A DNA stretch of 28,046 bases. It comes from Chara braunii. Taxonomy: Eukaryota > Streptophyta > Charophyceae > Charales > Characeae. How positions within the stretch are numbered: the stretch's first letter is position 1; each line of letters starts with the position of its first letter. The position numbers and the translations under genes are program-made. This document shows positions 1 to 8,651 of the stretch, piece after piece. The stretch is from contig BFEA01000237.1 in NCBI GenBank assembly GCA_003427395.1, positions 1,763,965 through 1,792,010 of the forward strand, in the 5' to 3' direction. The notes under the pieces are model-generated. The model ran no database searches. It was given only the letters and a program-made list of their open reading frames with translations, and had not been told where the DNA came from.

Positions 1-99
1 TCTCACCGTGCTTTTTTTGTTTACCCCTTGTCTTCTCACCGTTCTTTTTTTGTTTACCCCTTGTCTTCTCACCGTTCTTTTTTTGTTTACCCCTTATTT
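1..99. repeat. 33-bp tandem repeat, three copies
   Basis: Three head-to-tail 33-bp units, each with a TCTCACCG start, a run of seven Ts and a TTTACCCCTT core. The first two differ by one base and the third diverges in its last bases. The array touches the window edge, so it may be longer. It is pyrimidine-rich and probably lies in the intron upstream of the first visible SKP1 exon. Confidence 0.9.
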
Positions 100-449
100 T
101 CCTATGTTGGTTCGTCGTATCTAGCCTCTCCTATCTGTCATTTCTAAGCTCATTTATCTCTTCATAATTCTTTCTCTTCTCGCTCTCGAGTTGTTTCTTG
201 TTTCTTGCCAGTGTTTTTCTCGATGTATTATTTGGCTCCCTTCGTTTTGTTTCGCTAAGTTGTCGTCATCGAAGTCTTGGAGCTGTCGGCTGTGCCTCTG
301 ATGGAGGTTGATTTTTTGAAATTCATGTGTTCTCTTGTGCCCTATCGTGACTGCTGCTTTTTTTTTTTTTTGGTTGACCACACAAATCTACTCTATCGTC
401 CCAATTTTAACGGATGTCCGTCCTTCTGTCCAAATGAATTGCTTTGCAG
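100..449 (+). other. Probable SKP1 intron, 3' part
   Basis: Pyrimidine-rich sequence ending in a good acceptor (TTGCTTTGCAG, ending at 449). The reading frame of the next exon stays open leftwards, but its translation here (Phe run, no SKP1 similarity) does not match the SKP1 N-terminus. The bases are therefore read as intron. The N-terminal SKP1 exon was not found and should lie left of the window. A run of 14 Ts starts near 358. Confidence 0.6.
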
Positions 450-643
450 ACACGGGTACCGACAGCGCCATTCCTCTGCCAAATGTTTCGAGCAAGATCT
501 TAGCGAAAGTGATTGAGTACTGCAAGTATCACGTGGAGGCTGCCAAGAACATCGAAGAAAAGCAGATAAGTGAAGACGAAATCAAGGCTTGGGACGCCGA
601 GTTCGTGAAGGTGGAGCAGTCGACGCTATTCGACTTGATCTTG
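450..643 (+). CDS. SKP1: SKP1-like SCF ubiquitin ligase adaptor, internal exon (BTB/POZ part)
   Basis: This exon encodes the second half of the BTB/POZ fold of SKP1, the adaptor that links cullin-1 to F-box proteins in SCF E3 ubiquitin ligases in the nucleus and cytosol. Visible family motifs are [28 protein letters not shown], then an acidic helix ([18 protein letters not shown]) and STLFDLIL. The exon starts after the acceptor TTGCTTTGCAG with two bases completing a GAC-type Asp codon, which matches the usual IEDTG context. It ends in frame after TTG at the donor GTAATT. It supplies 64 full codons. SKP1 is normally about 160 residues, so some 40 N-terminal residues are missing and should be encoded to the left. 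The frame has no stops or frameshifts and keeps all family landmarks, so it looks functional. Which member of the multigene plant SKP1 family it is cannot be told. Confidence 0.95.
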
Positions 644-1480
644 GTAATTATGCGTGCGCTCAGAAAATTCCCCTTGTATCTATTTTTTCCCCTCCCTCTT
701 CCCCGTTTTGCTTGGCTTTCCGTCGCCTTCCGTCGGCCTCTTTCCGTTCTCCCTCCCTCATTCCTCATCCCTCTGCTCTCTCTTCGTTTTTGTTTCCATT
801 TCTTATCATCGTGTATGGCTATTTTCCGGCTGCCTCTGGTCCGTTGTTTCCCTTTTTAGGTCTTTAGACTGCTGTTCACGGAACTCTGCCTGTGGTCCCC
901 CCATCGGCATTTTGGGCCCGGCCGCCCCGCTCTCCCTCTTGGCCCTCTTGGGTGGTTTTCAGAATATGTAAATAGCGATTCACCAAGCCTTAGAGAGCGC
1001 GAAGAACCCAACGTAAGCCAATTTTCAACCGAGGCACCATGTCTCTTGAAACCATTTCAGGCCCCTTCGTTGGTTTTGAGACTTGGTGACTTTCTCACCA
1101 ATCTGCTTGAAGTGATCTACGCAAATGTAGAGCTAAATTGGAGCGAATCTGGTTGTTCGGACCATTCTTTGTCCTCAAATAGTCTTTTCTGCTGTGCCAT
1201 ACACGATCATCACGAATCAAATAGCTGTGGAATAGATTTAACCACTTAGCCCCACCCTTGAGAGGTATTAAATCTAGCCGGCGGAAGTCCAGCCGAAGAG
1301 TCCAGTTTTTGTTCCAGGGTGGGGCAGCGGCGATGGATTCGCACATCTGAGCCTTAAGTCCTCTGTGCAAGCACGGAATCGAACGGTCGACATCGGCCTC
1401 AATAGCCAAGTATCTGAACCATCACAGCCAGGACATCGTGTTCAAAAGTGATATCAACTCCACTTCCGGTCGTGATATCC

Positions 1481-1505
1481 ACCCCACCCCACCCCACCCC
1501 ACCCC
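1481..1505. repeat. ACCCC pentanucleotide microsatellite
   Basis: Five perfect tandem ACCCC units. The complementary strand is GGGGT, a G-rich repeat that could form a quadruplex; that is inference only. Confidence 0.9.
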
Positions 1506-1659
1506 GAGATGACGTCCCAAGGCTTCATTCACCAGTGCGATATTCTACATGACGCATGGCAGTCCCACAAAAGATAGGCTGTCTATTCAATGCCCATGGA
1601 CATTTCACGCAACTCAGATCAACCATCGTTCTCTGCTGGGCCAACCAGAGAGCAGAGAG

Positions 1660-1797
1660 GGCGGTCTGGGGGGTATATTAAGGGGTGTATTTTTTGTGTC
1701 CATGCCTTGGTGTGAGCTAAGGGCTCACCGCGAGGGCACGGGTGCGGAGCCCGTAGATTGTTTGCTGATGTGGCTGGCGAAGGAGAGTAAGTGCTGA
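1660..1797 (+). repeat. Dispersed repeat copy 1 (GGCGGTCTGGGG family)
   Basis: About 115-135 bp closely matching the copy at 2781. Shared landmarks are GGCGGTCTGGGGGGTATATT, a GTCCATGCCTTGGTG block, GAGGGCACGGGTGCG, and a GTAGATTGTTTG tail followed by a GATGTGG purine-rich end. It contains a TATATTAAG box-like string. No protein or RNA identity was recognised. Confidence 0.8.
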
Positions 1798-2429
1798 GAT
1801 GTCTCCTTCTTCCAATTCTGCCATTGCATGACTTCCAAAAATACGTGGCTGCAAGTGAATTTTGTAAGAAATATCCGCATGTTGTAGTACCTGGTACTAG
1901 TAATAAAAAAAAAGATGTTAAAGTTTTGATGTAATGAAGCTACATACAGAACGAATAGGACAAAAAAGCAAATGATAATTTGCAGTTTCACATTGAGAGG
2001 TCAGTGTCTCATATTTTTTGTTTGTCGACCTCTATTTTTATGTCTCTTTTCTTCTTTTTTTGCAATGTTAGAAAATTTGATTGATTCGTTTTCTTTTTTA
2101 TTGAATAGCTACCAGAAGACTTCAAAAAGGCACAGATACGGCTTCATCTTTCAAGCCTCCATTTCCTCGGTGCTTGTGCTATAGAGAGAAAGTGTGCTAC
2201 TGGTGTTGGTGAGGTCCAGGGATGAGTCGGAGTGTCAGCATAGCTTCACGATGGTAATGTGGTCGTACTCGTGTTGGCGAGGCTAGGGTATGAGAAGGAA
2301 GGTTATTAGATCTTTAGGGTGGCACTGTGCTCGTGATTGAAGAATTGGACATAATACCTTTGATTTTGTGCTGGTAAGGTCAAGGGATCAGAAGGAAGGT
2401 TGCGTTAGTGTCACCACTATTACGCGAGG

Positions 2430-2668
2430 CTGGAATAGCCCAGTGGTAGAGAGAGGATACCTTGGCAGGTGAGATCGTGTCGACAGGAGCTTGGGGTCAT
2501 TACACTGTTTTGTGGTTTGATCCCCAGAATGTGTTTTCCCACTGCAGGCTAAGGTTGATGCCCACAGTAGGCGATCACGTTGGGTAGAAGTGAGACCAGC
2601 AACAGCCAGCAGAGAAGTATCGCTCTTGTTGTCTGGATTGTTGGGACGCAACAGTGGAGCCTTTTTTT
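2430..2668 (+). mobile_element. tRNA-derived SINE-like element
   Basis: A tRNA-like A box is seen at about 2437-2452 (TAGCCCAGTGGTAGAG; functional tRNAs read TAGCTCAGTGGTAGAG). A B-box-like GGTTTGATCCCC follows near 2515. The two are about 75 bp apart, wider than in tRNAs, so an insertion between them is likely. The body ends at a run of seven Ts around 2662-2668, a possible Pol III stop. No target-site duplication was identified. The element sits inside the SKP1 intron in the sense orientation. The 5' end is approximate. Confidence 0.55.
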
Positions 2669-2780
2669 CCACTCGTTGCTGATCCCGCTGATGCCAGATG
2701 GATGAAGCCGCTTCTGCGAGTGGATGGCCCAGCCATTGGGAAAATCCACGTCAGCGATTGGGAAGAGATCCAGGTCCACA

Positions 2781-2990
2781 GGCGGTCTGGGGGGTATATT
2801 AAGGGGTGTATTTTGTCCATGCCTTGGTGCGAGTTAAGGGCTTACGGCGAGGGCACGGGTGCGTAGCTCGTAGATTGTTTGTTGATGTGGTTGGGGAGGG
2901 TTAAGGTACTGATTATGCTATACACCCGTAGGTTGTGTTGATGTGGTCGGGGAGGCGTAGGGTAGTGATTATGGTACACACATCTCCAAG
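2781..2990 (+). repeat. Dispersed repeat copy 2, with internal tail duplication
   Basis: Second copy of the 1660 repeat, 1121 bp downstream in the same orientation. Its tail is duplicated: the CGTAG(A/G)TTG...GTTGATGTGG...GATTATG segment occurs at about 2869 and again at about 2927. Both dispersed copies run out shortly before a TCTCC string. Confidence 0.8.
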
Positions 2991-3210
2991 AGTCGGTGTG
3001 CAGGGCCCCGCCGTCGTGCTTCATTCACGATGTTCGTGGGATGCTGGACCGGGTTCCAGCAGGTGCCGCCTCCCACCTATAGACGGGAGCATTCTCCCGT
3101 AAGTCGACTATAGGGGGATCCTCATATCACCTCTAGTGGTTTGAAGCAGAACTTTTAGAGGGAAAACAAGAAGTGTGTGTGCGTCTGTGCATGTGTACGT
3201 CAGAGGAAGT

Positions 3211-3212
3211 GA

Positions 3213-3248
<36 letters not shown>
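3211..3248. repeat. GT/GA compound microsatellite
   Basis: About 11 GT units followed directly by about 7 GA units, inside the SKP1 intron. Confidence 0.95.
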
Positions 3249-3480
3249 CCTTCAGCAAGGGCAGCTATTTACTTCGAAAAAAAAAGCATACCAGTGCTTT
3301 CTTTTCGGAATTTGAATAGAAAAGGTGTTGTATTAGAGTCCAACACGTACGTGGTGTACTCTAAGTGCGCTTCTATTTGAGAAAAGTGGACCCACGACGT
3401 GCCGGTTTCGAAATGTTCAACTCAAGGACAGTGACCACTTCGGCCTCCTACGGGCAGTTATTGGTCTTCCGCAAGCAAAA

Positions 3481-3576
3481 ACTGCCCATTCCCCATGGAT
3501 TGTCACTGCCCATTCTCCATGGATTGCCACTTCCCATTCCCTATGGATTGTCACTGCCCATTCCCCATAGATTGCC
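3481..3576 (+). repeat. 24-bp minisatellite, four copies
   Basis: Four contiguous 24-bp units of the form ACTGCCCATTCCCCATGGAT plus TGTC, with one to three substitutions between units, followed by a run of nine Cs. The unit is divisible by three, so it reads as an octapeptide repeat (LPIPHGLS type), but it lies inside the SKP1 intron about 240 bp before an acceptor and is not judged coding. Confidence 0.9.
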
Positions 3577-3817
3577 CCCCCCCCAGCAAATTGACCACCC
3601 TTCTAACTACCGTTTGGAACTGAACGAACGGCGACTGGTATTATGAATGACGATGAAATTGACACAGTAGTATAAAATGCACCCCTGACGGGCTGCGAAC
3701 ATCTTGAGCTGTTGTTTTGAATGCCTTGTGTTGTGAGCTAACTTGAGCTGTGTGGTTTGACTGCCTCTGGGTGTGTGCTTTCCATTGGTGTTTTGTCATG
3801 CATCAATTATTGTTCAG

Positions 3818-3887
3818 GCTGCCAACTACCTCAATATAAAGAACCTTCTGGACCTCACGTGCCACACCGTAGCAGACATGATCAAAG
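3818..3887 (+). CDS. SKP1: SKP1-like, internal exon (start of F-box-binding region)
   Basis: This 70-nt exon encodes [20 protein letters not shown] followed by MIK and the first base of a Gly codon. This is the most conserved stretch of SKP1, linking the BTB/POZ fold to the C-terminal helices that bind the F-box motif. The acceptor is CAG at 3815-3817 and the donor is GGTACTG, leaving phase 1. It joins in frame to the previous exon across a 3.17-kb intron (LIL then AAN) and to the next exon through GGG (Gly). No disabling change is seen. Many SKP1 proteins have Gln where this one has His (CHTVAD), a minor substitution. Confidence 0.95.
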
Positions 3888-4410
3888 GTACTGGTTTTCT
3901 AATCTCGGATGTGGAGTTGACATGCATGTTGGGGTGGAATTGATTTACGTCGAGGGCTGAAGTGATGGGTGCGCTAAAAGTGGGATCAAATGCCTCAGTA
4001 TTGTGCACGTGTTGTGCATCAGACCGAGAAGTGGTTGGAATTCATGAAATGTTGGTGACGTGTGCATGATACCTGCTTGAGTGGATTTTTCTTTGTTCGA
4101 ATGTCACTGCTGGCTCGAGTTTGGTTAGTCGTACTGTCAATGGCTGATATGTTAAACGTTTGCCTGCACTAAAAGTGTCTTGGAATCTCTGCTGGATGAC
4201 ATACTTTAGTACGAGTAAAACGAGAGCGGTATCTTCCGTATATGTAGACCTGTTTTACATCAGACACACACACAGACAGAGAGAGGGAGGGAGAGAGAGA
4301 GTGGAGGCACAGTCAAAGGGTTGACTATCTTCTTGCAATGACTTAATCAACGGAAGTGCAGCAGTGTTCAGTGTGTGTTGCAGCCTTGGAAAGACACACA
4401 TAGAGAGAGG

Positions 4411-4442
<32 letters not shown>

Positions 4443-4649
4443 TGCACAGAGAGAGAGAGAGAGCGAGCGAGAGAGAGAGATAGAGAGAGAGTGGAGCCAC
4501 AGTCAAAGGGTTGACTATCTTCTTTCAATGACTTTATTCAACGGAAGTGCAACAGTGTTAAGTGTGTGTGGAGACAGTCAAAGGGTCGACTTTCTCGCAA
4601 TGACTTTAATCAAGGGAAGTGGAGCAGTGTGCAGTGTGTGTGTTGCAGC

Positions 4650-4691
<42 letters not shown>

Positions 4692-4861
4692 GAAAGGACT
4701 TTATTCAAGGTAGTGCAGCAGCGTTGAGTGTGCGTGTTGCAGCCTTGCAGGGAATAGTCGACTGTTTTATTGCCTGGCTTCGATTAGGTGTTGGGTGCTC
4801 CTACTTTCGGAAGGATGCTGTTTTGTGACCTACGTGTATTGTCTGATTGATTGTGTACCAG
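3888..4861 (+). other. SKP1 intron, 974 bp
   Basis: Runs from donor GTACTG to an acceptor ending GTACCAG at 4861, with a weak pyrimidine tract. The first 370 bp hold nothing recognisable. The rest is dominated by the AG/AC-rich repeats listed separately. Confidence 0.85.
4265..4760 (+). repeat. AG/AC microsatellite-containing degenerate tandem repeat
   Basis: A unit made of an AG tract, then GGAGCCACAGTCAAAGGGTT, a TTCTTGCAATGACTT block, GGAAGTGCAGCAGTGTT and TGTGTGTTGCAGCCT recurs near 4290, 4485, 4566 and 4650, increasingly degraded. AC tracts (about 4412-4441) and AG tracts (4449-4490, 4652-4687) are the variable parts. It lies entirely within the SKP1 intron, where length variation would be tolerated. 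Confidence 0.85.
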
Positions 4862-4952
4862 GGAAAACGCCAGAAGAGATCCGGAAGACTTTTAATATTC
4901 AGAATGACTTCACTCCTGAGGAGGAGGAGGATGTGAGACGGGAGAACCAGTG
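4862..4952 (+). CDS. SKP1: SKP1-like, penultimate visible exon (C-terminal helices)
   Basis: Completing the split Gly codon, this exon reads [20 protein letters not shown] then [10 protein letters not shown] and the first two bases of a TGG-type Trp codon. These are the SKP1 C-terminal helices that contact the F-box. The donor is TG|GTAAGT, a near-ideal 5' splice site. SKP1 proteins normally finish with Trp-Ala-Phe-Glu, so only about three codons and the stop should remain in a tiny last exon. I could not place it convincingly in the following sequence. Plant-type features include the EEEE run and NQW. The three exons together give about 118 residues with no internal stop. Confidence 0.95.
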
Positions 4953-5132
4953 GTAAGTGTCTCGTAGCTGCGATTTTGCTATGTAGCACCTGTGTTGGGG
5001 GTTCTTAGTGTGCACCAATGTGATTGACGCTCTGAGGGTACCAGTGTTAAGTGTCTCGTAGCCAAGACTTTGTCATGTAACACCTGTGGTGGGGGGTTGT
5101 AGTGTGCGCTACTGTGATTGACATTCTGAGCA
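4945..5132 (+). repeat. 94-bp tandem duplication including the SKP1 splice donor
   Basis: Two adjacent 94-bp units (4945-5038 and 5039-5132). Unit 1 begins in the last codons of the SKP1 exon (AACCAGTG|GTAAGTGTCTCG) and unit 2 begins TACCAGTGTTAAGTGTCTCG. The donor GT of unit 1 is therefore TT in unit 2. The rest is similar, with scattered substitutions. The second unit lies in the following intron. Confidence 0.85.
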
Positions 5133-5217
5133 TGTGCATGACGACTTCTCATATACTTGAGCCACAAAATGCTGTCCATTCGTGATGTGGTTTAATTGCC
5201 TGCACCATGATGAAATA

Positions 5218-5634
5218 CATGTGCAAATTTGACTTCTGCTTGCATTCTTTGACTGTCAGGTATAATTCTCAGGAGCCGTGTATGGTCTTCACCCAAAGAG
5301 AACACAAATGTCATGATCGCCGCATGTAGACTGAATATTGCCCCAAATACCTGGTGTAATGACCCTGCATTCTATTTGGGTGAAGAGGGAAGTATCTGAT
5401 TCATTGTTGACGTGCACGAAAATTTAGGCATGTGCAAATTTGACTTCTGCTTGCATTCTTCGACTGTCAGGTGTAATTCTCAGGAGCGGTGTATGGTCTT
5501 CACCCAAAGAGAACAACAAATCTCCTGATCGTCGCATGTAGACTGAATATTGCCCCAAATACCTGCTGTAATGACCCTGCATTCGATTCGGGTGAAGAGG
5601 GAAGTATCTGATTCTGACGTGCATGAAAGTTTCA
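5218..5634 (+). repeat. 211-bp tandem duplication
   Basis: Two adjacent units, each starting CATGTGCAAATTTGACTTCT, at 5218 and 5429. They share TGACTGTCAGGT, TGTATGGTCTTCACCCAAAG, TGAATATTGCCCCAAATACC and GAAGAGGGAAGTATCTGATT. A few substitutions and small indels separate them. It probably lies in the last SKP1 intron or 3' flank. Confidence 0.9.
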
Positions 5635-6640
5635 GAAAGCAATATTAGGACGATAGTAGAACAGGAGAAGGTTTCATCGGAGACTCGATAACGATCCCCC
5701 TTAAATGGCGAGTACATGGCCCCAGCCTTTCTGACAAGAAACTCGTCGCCTATGAGATGCCATCCGAAAAAGATGGCGCAGGTGCACCATTGATTAAAAA
5801 AATTGGTGGCCTGCATCGCATTTCGGATTCTGACAGGTGCTCTCGGTCGATAGCTGGATGTGCTTGTGCTTGTGGGCTTTGTAGCGTTTTGAAGGCTGAT
5901 CTTCGTGGGTGATTTCACGAGTCAACTAGTTTTTTTTTTTGAAAATCAAAAATAAAAAAGGGCGACGGCCTTTTGATATCATCTTTGAAGCTGACCGGCC
6001 CCAGGTAATTCAGTATTATGTTATTCTGGGCATCTGAGTGTATCTGGATTCGAACTTGTCTGTATTTTTTGTCTCCTTTTTCTTTTTCCCCCCTCTGGAC
6101 GTGATGTCTGTTTCTCAAGGCGCGGAACGCACGGGGTGCGTTGTATTCGTATACAATGCACGTGCGTGATGCTTACGGATTTTAGGCACTAACTTCTGAA
6201 AAGACCCCCCCCGAAAAAATCCAGTATATGTCGATACCTTTGCATGAATAGAGAAATGGTCGAAAGCGGAAAAAAAAAAACAAAAAAAAACACAGAGCCC
6301 GATACCAAATATTAAAAACGTGAAAGAAAAAAAATCTGAATGAATCTTTTGCCAGAAAATGGACAAATGCATCACCACATTTTTGTCTATTGTGCATGTG
6401 GAGATCAGTGGAGCAAGGGCCCGTCTGTACGTACCAATCGAAAAGTCGGCCACGCTACTTGCTGAGAGTTACATTTGAACAGTCATGCAGTCTTGGATTT
6501 CCATCTTGGCCCAGCGAGAGAGAGATAGAGGGGGCACAACACTCTGAATATGAGTGTGGCACTGCAGACGGGTACGCGCGCCTTAGAAAGTGAGAGAGAG
6601 AGAGAGAGAGAGCAGGAGGAGCACTGCAGGGCACGCGTTT
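5635..6640. other. No recognisable gene; SKP1 last intron or 3' flank
   Basis: Mixed-composition sequence with several A or T runs (near 5932, 6271 and 6287) and an AG microsatellite at about 6592-6613. No conserved coding segment was recognised on either strand. Confidence 0.5.
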
Positions 6641-6659
6641 TTGAAAATATGCACGACAT

Positions 6660-6765
6660 TCTGTATGTTCTGTTTGAATAGAACACCCCTGTGTTCGAAT
6701 AGAACAGACGTGCGTTCTATTCGAACAGAACATACGTGTGTACTATTTGAACGTGCGCACTACTT
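6660..6765. repeat. Iterated near-palindromic GTTCTATTCGAACAGAAC motif
   Basis: At least three successive 18-22 bp near-palindromes around a TTCGAA or TTTGAA centre (about 6668-6685, 6691-6706, 6713-6730), separated by C- or ACGTGYG-containing linkers. A partial fourth (TACTATTTGAACGTGCG) starts near 6740, and a distant relative (TTGAATAGTACATACGTGCG) is near 6811. Confidence 0.7.
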
Positions 6766-6849
6766 GGATTTCAGGGGGCGACTTCAAGAAATCGACTTTT
6801 CCAGGGAAAGTTGAATAGTACATACGTGCGTTTTGTTCGGGGGAAGACT

Positions 6850-7620
6850 AGGTTTTCCCTGGATGTATCCTGCCACACTCATTGCCTGTCCTGGATTTAT
6901 GGAACTGCAAGTAGGTCAATAAATCAGTGGAAAACATTTAGTGCGATTGTGCCCTCACTGTAGTAGGGTAGCCTGCCCAGTAGGTACCTAGCAAAAAGCC
7001 CTCTCTGTGGGAAATGGGTTCATTGGAATGGCCATCTCCATGCGCAGGAATTGGCCGAGGAGTCGGGGTTCTCGAACCTAATGATGAACCTGGGGTGACC
7101 CGTCGAGATGAATCTTTTGGTAGTTTGGAGAAGTAATCGCTGATTGTAGACTTCAACCACTGGTACTGCACTCCGAAGTACACAGCCGTATACAACCAGG
7201 CCGTGCTTTCGATGTCGGCGCCTGGCGGTGTGAGTGGTTTGATTCGTCTGGAGCTTCAGATTTATGCTGATTTGTTTGGGAGCTTCAAATTTATTCTCGA
7301 TGAAACAGGTCTGCTGTACTGGTCACCTAAACTAGTCCTCCTGTGTTGTTTATCACCCTCCTCTCTGGGATGAGGCCAGTTTTTTGTGAATGGAAGCAAA
7401 GGTTGTGGCTGTCGCTAGATTGGGCCAACCATGCCAAGGGTACAATGGTTCTCAGTGATTTTAGCCACAAAGGTCTCCAGGCTTGTTCGACTGAACATGA
7501 TGTTTGACTGACCCTGAACCTCGTTCATCAGGTGAAGAGCCCAACAGCAGAGCATGTGGGTTGTCACGTTTGTCCTTTCAGAGCATGGATGTAGCACGGC
7601 AGCAGGAGCATGCCCCGTGT
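6850..7620. other. No recognisable gene
   Basis: Moderate-GC sequence with short open frames on both strands, none with a recognised domain and none bordered by convincing splice sites as a set. The interval 6938-7195 on the minus strand is open for 85 codons, but its composition (Pro, Ser, Thr, Arg-rich) is not diagnostic. Confidence 0.4.
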
Positions 7621-7625
7621 ATCAT

Positions 7626-7988
7626 AGTTTGTCACAGCCCCTCGTTTGTTGTCCTCTTCTCCCTCTCTGGCTACGGTTTACCGGGCAGCTCTGTTTGACG
7701 ATATATATATGTTCATAGCGGGAGAGCATGAATCTGGACGTAGTAGTAATGTTTGTGCTTTCATAGCATGAATGCTTGGACCAGTGGCTCTGCCCGTCGT
7801 TCAGAAGATCCCTATGTAGATTCGATCAATTAGATGAATATTGTATTTTTTCAAGAATACTTTCTACTAATTTAGTAATTTCTATTAAAAAGAACAATAT
7901 ATATAAATACAATATTCTATTAAATATATAATATACAATATATTGGCAAACAAACCGTAGGCATCGAATGAGGGGGCTGTGACAAACT
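7626..7988. mobile_element. Candidate MITE-like inverted-repeat element
   Basis: The left end AGTTTGTCACAGCCCC (7626-7641) is the reverse complement of the right end GGGGCTGTGACAAACT (7973-7988). Similarity continues inward, with CTACGGTTT occurring in mirrored subterminal positions on both sides. The interior is AT-rich with TA repeats. No clear target-site duplication was found next to the ends, so the boundaries and class are uncertain. Confidence 0.5.
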
Positions 7989-8035
7989 GTGTCGTTGGAG
8001 TTTCACCGACTCATCCGGAGGCTGTATATCAGTAT

Positions 8036-8112
8036 ATATATTGTCACAGCCTCTCGTTTGTTGTCCTCTTCTCCCTCTCTGCCTACGGTTTACCGGGCAG
8101 CTCTGTTTAACT
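8036..8112 (+). repeat. Direct copy of the 7626 element's left end
   Basis: About 70 bp with TTGTCACAGCCTCTCG, TTGTTGTCCTCTTCTCCCTC, and CTACGGTTTACCGGGCAGCT followed by CTGTTT and a TATATA stretch. It is nearly identical to 7629-7707 and lies about 415 bp downstream in the same orientation. No matching right end follows it. Confidence 0.85.
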
Positions 8113-8405
8113 ATATATAATACAATATCTATGAAATATTTCATATATTTATAATGCGATCAGTATTGATCGTGCGTGCAACCACCAGGACCCAATTGCC
8201 TGCGAAGGAAAGAAGAAAGAACGATGCGAGTATGTAATAGGAGTTGATGGATCACAGCAACAATAAAGATGTGTTTCTAACTGTTTATGTTACACAGGTA
8301 AATAATAACTCTGTCCTGTGTAATGTGGAGTGATTTTGCCATCCTTGCAATCTGTTGTGTTTTGTGACTTTCGTCGACACTAATTCTAATTCTTTTCTTG
8401 TGCAG

Positions 8406-8651
8406 TATGCTTTTTCGTTTGTATTACAGTGCGCTTTTCCACTTTGTGAATGCATGCTTCCTGGGTGCTTTCCTGTGGATGCGTATCATCGCATCCTGCT
8501 GATGCGGTCCTTGTGTGATCGTGGCGTTTGTGTCCCAGGGCGTTTGAATGAGGTGGTGACGAAAGAGGCATATAATGTGATAGAGCGGGTGCACGTTTTG
8601 CTGGAAGATACTGTTTGCTTCTCTTCTTCACCAGGAGAGGATGATGGATGA
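8406..8651 (+). other. Possible unassigned exon or fossil coding segment
   Basis: A strong polypyrimidine tract and acceptor (TTCTTTTCTTGTGCAG, ending at 8405) precede a frame that stays open to a TGA at 8649-8651. The last 60 or so residues look more protein-like than other frames in the area (for example GRLNEVVTKEAYNVIERVHV, then LLEDTV). No family was recognised. No matching upstream or downstream exon was identified, and a chance open frame is quite possible. Confidence 0.2.

Larger units (their letters stand above)
644..3817 (+). other. SKP1 intron, 3174 bp, repeat-rich
   Basis: Bounded by donor GTAATT at 644 and acceptor TTGTTCAG ending at 3817; the flanking exons join in phase 0. It contains an ACCCC pentamer tract, two copies of a dispersed repeat, a tRNA-derived SINE, a GT/GA microsatellite and a 24-bp minisatellite, listed separately. 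The pyrimidine-rich stretch at about 665-800 and the AT-rich stretch at 1860-2110 hold nothing recognisable. At 3083-3100 there is a small perfect hairpin (7-bp stem ACGGGAG, 4-nt loop). Confidence 0.85.

Noticed and set aside
335-449. Open frame continuous with the SKP1 exon starting at an ATG.
   Set aside because: The translation before the acceptor at 449 has a Phe run and no similarity to the SKP1 N-terminus, and a good acceptor sits exactly where homology begins.
1372-1410. Minus-strand CGTTCGATTCC resembling a Pol III B box, with TGGCTATTGAGG as a possible A box.
   Set aside because: The A box mismatches at key positions and no tRNA fold or terminator is present.
6630-6681. Candidate last SKP1 exon: CTGCAG|G then GCA, giving Trp-Ala and ending Leu-Phe-Glu-stop in the right phase.
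   Set aside because: The upstream sequence is AG-rich with no pyrimidine tract. The peptide would add 14 non-conserved residues, and the Phe-Glu-stop falls inside the near-palindrome repeat.
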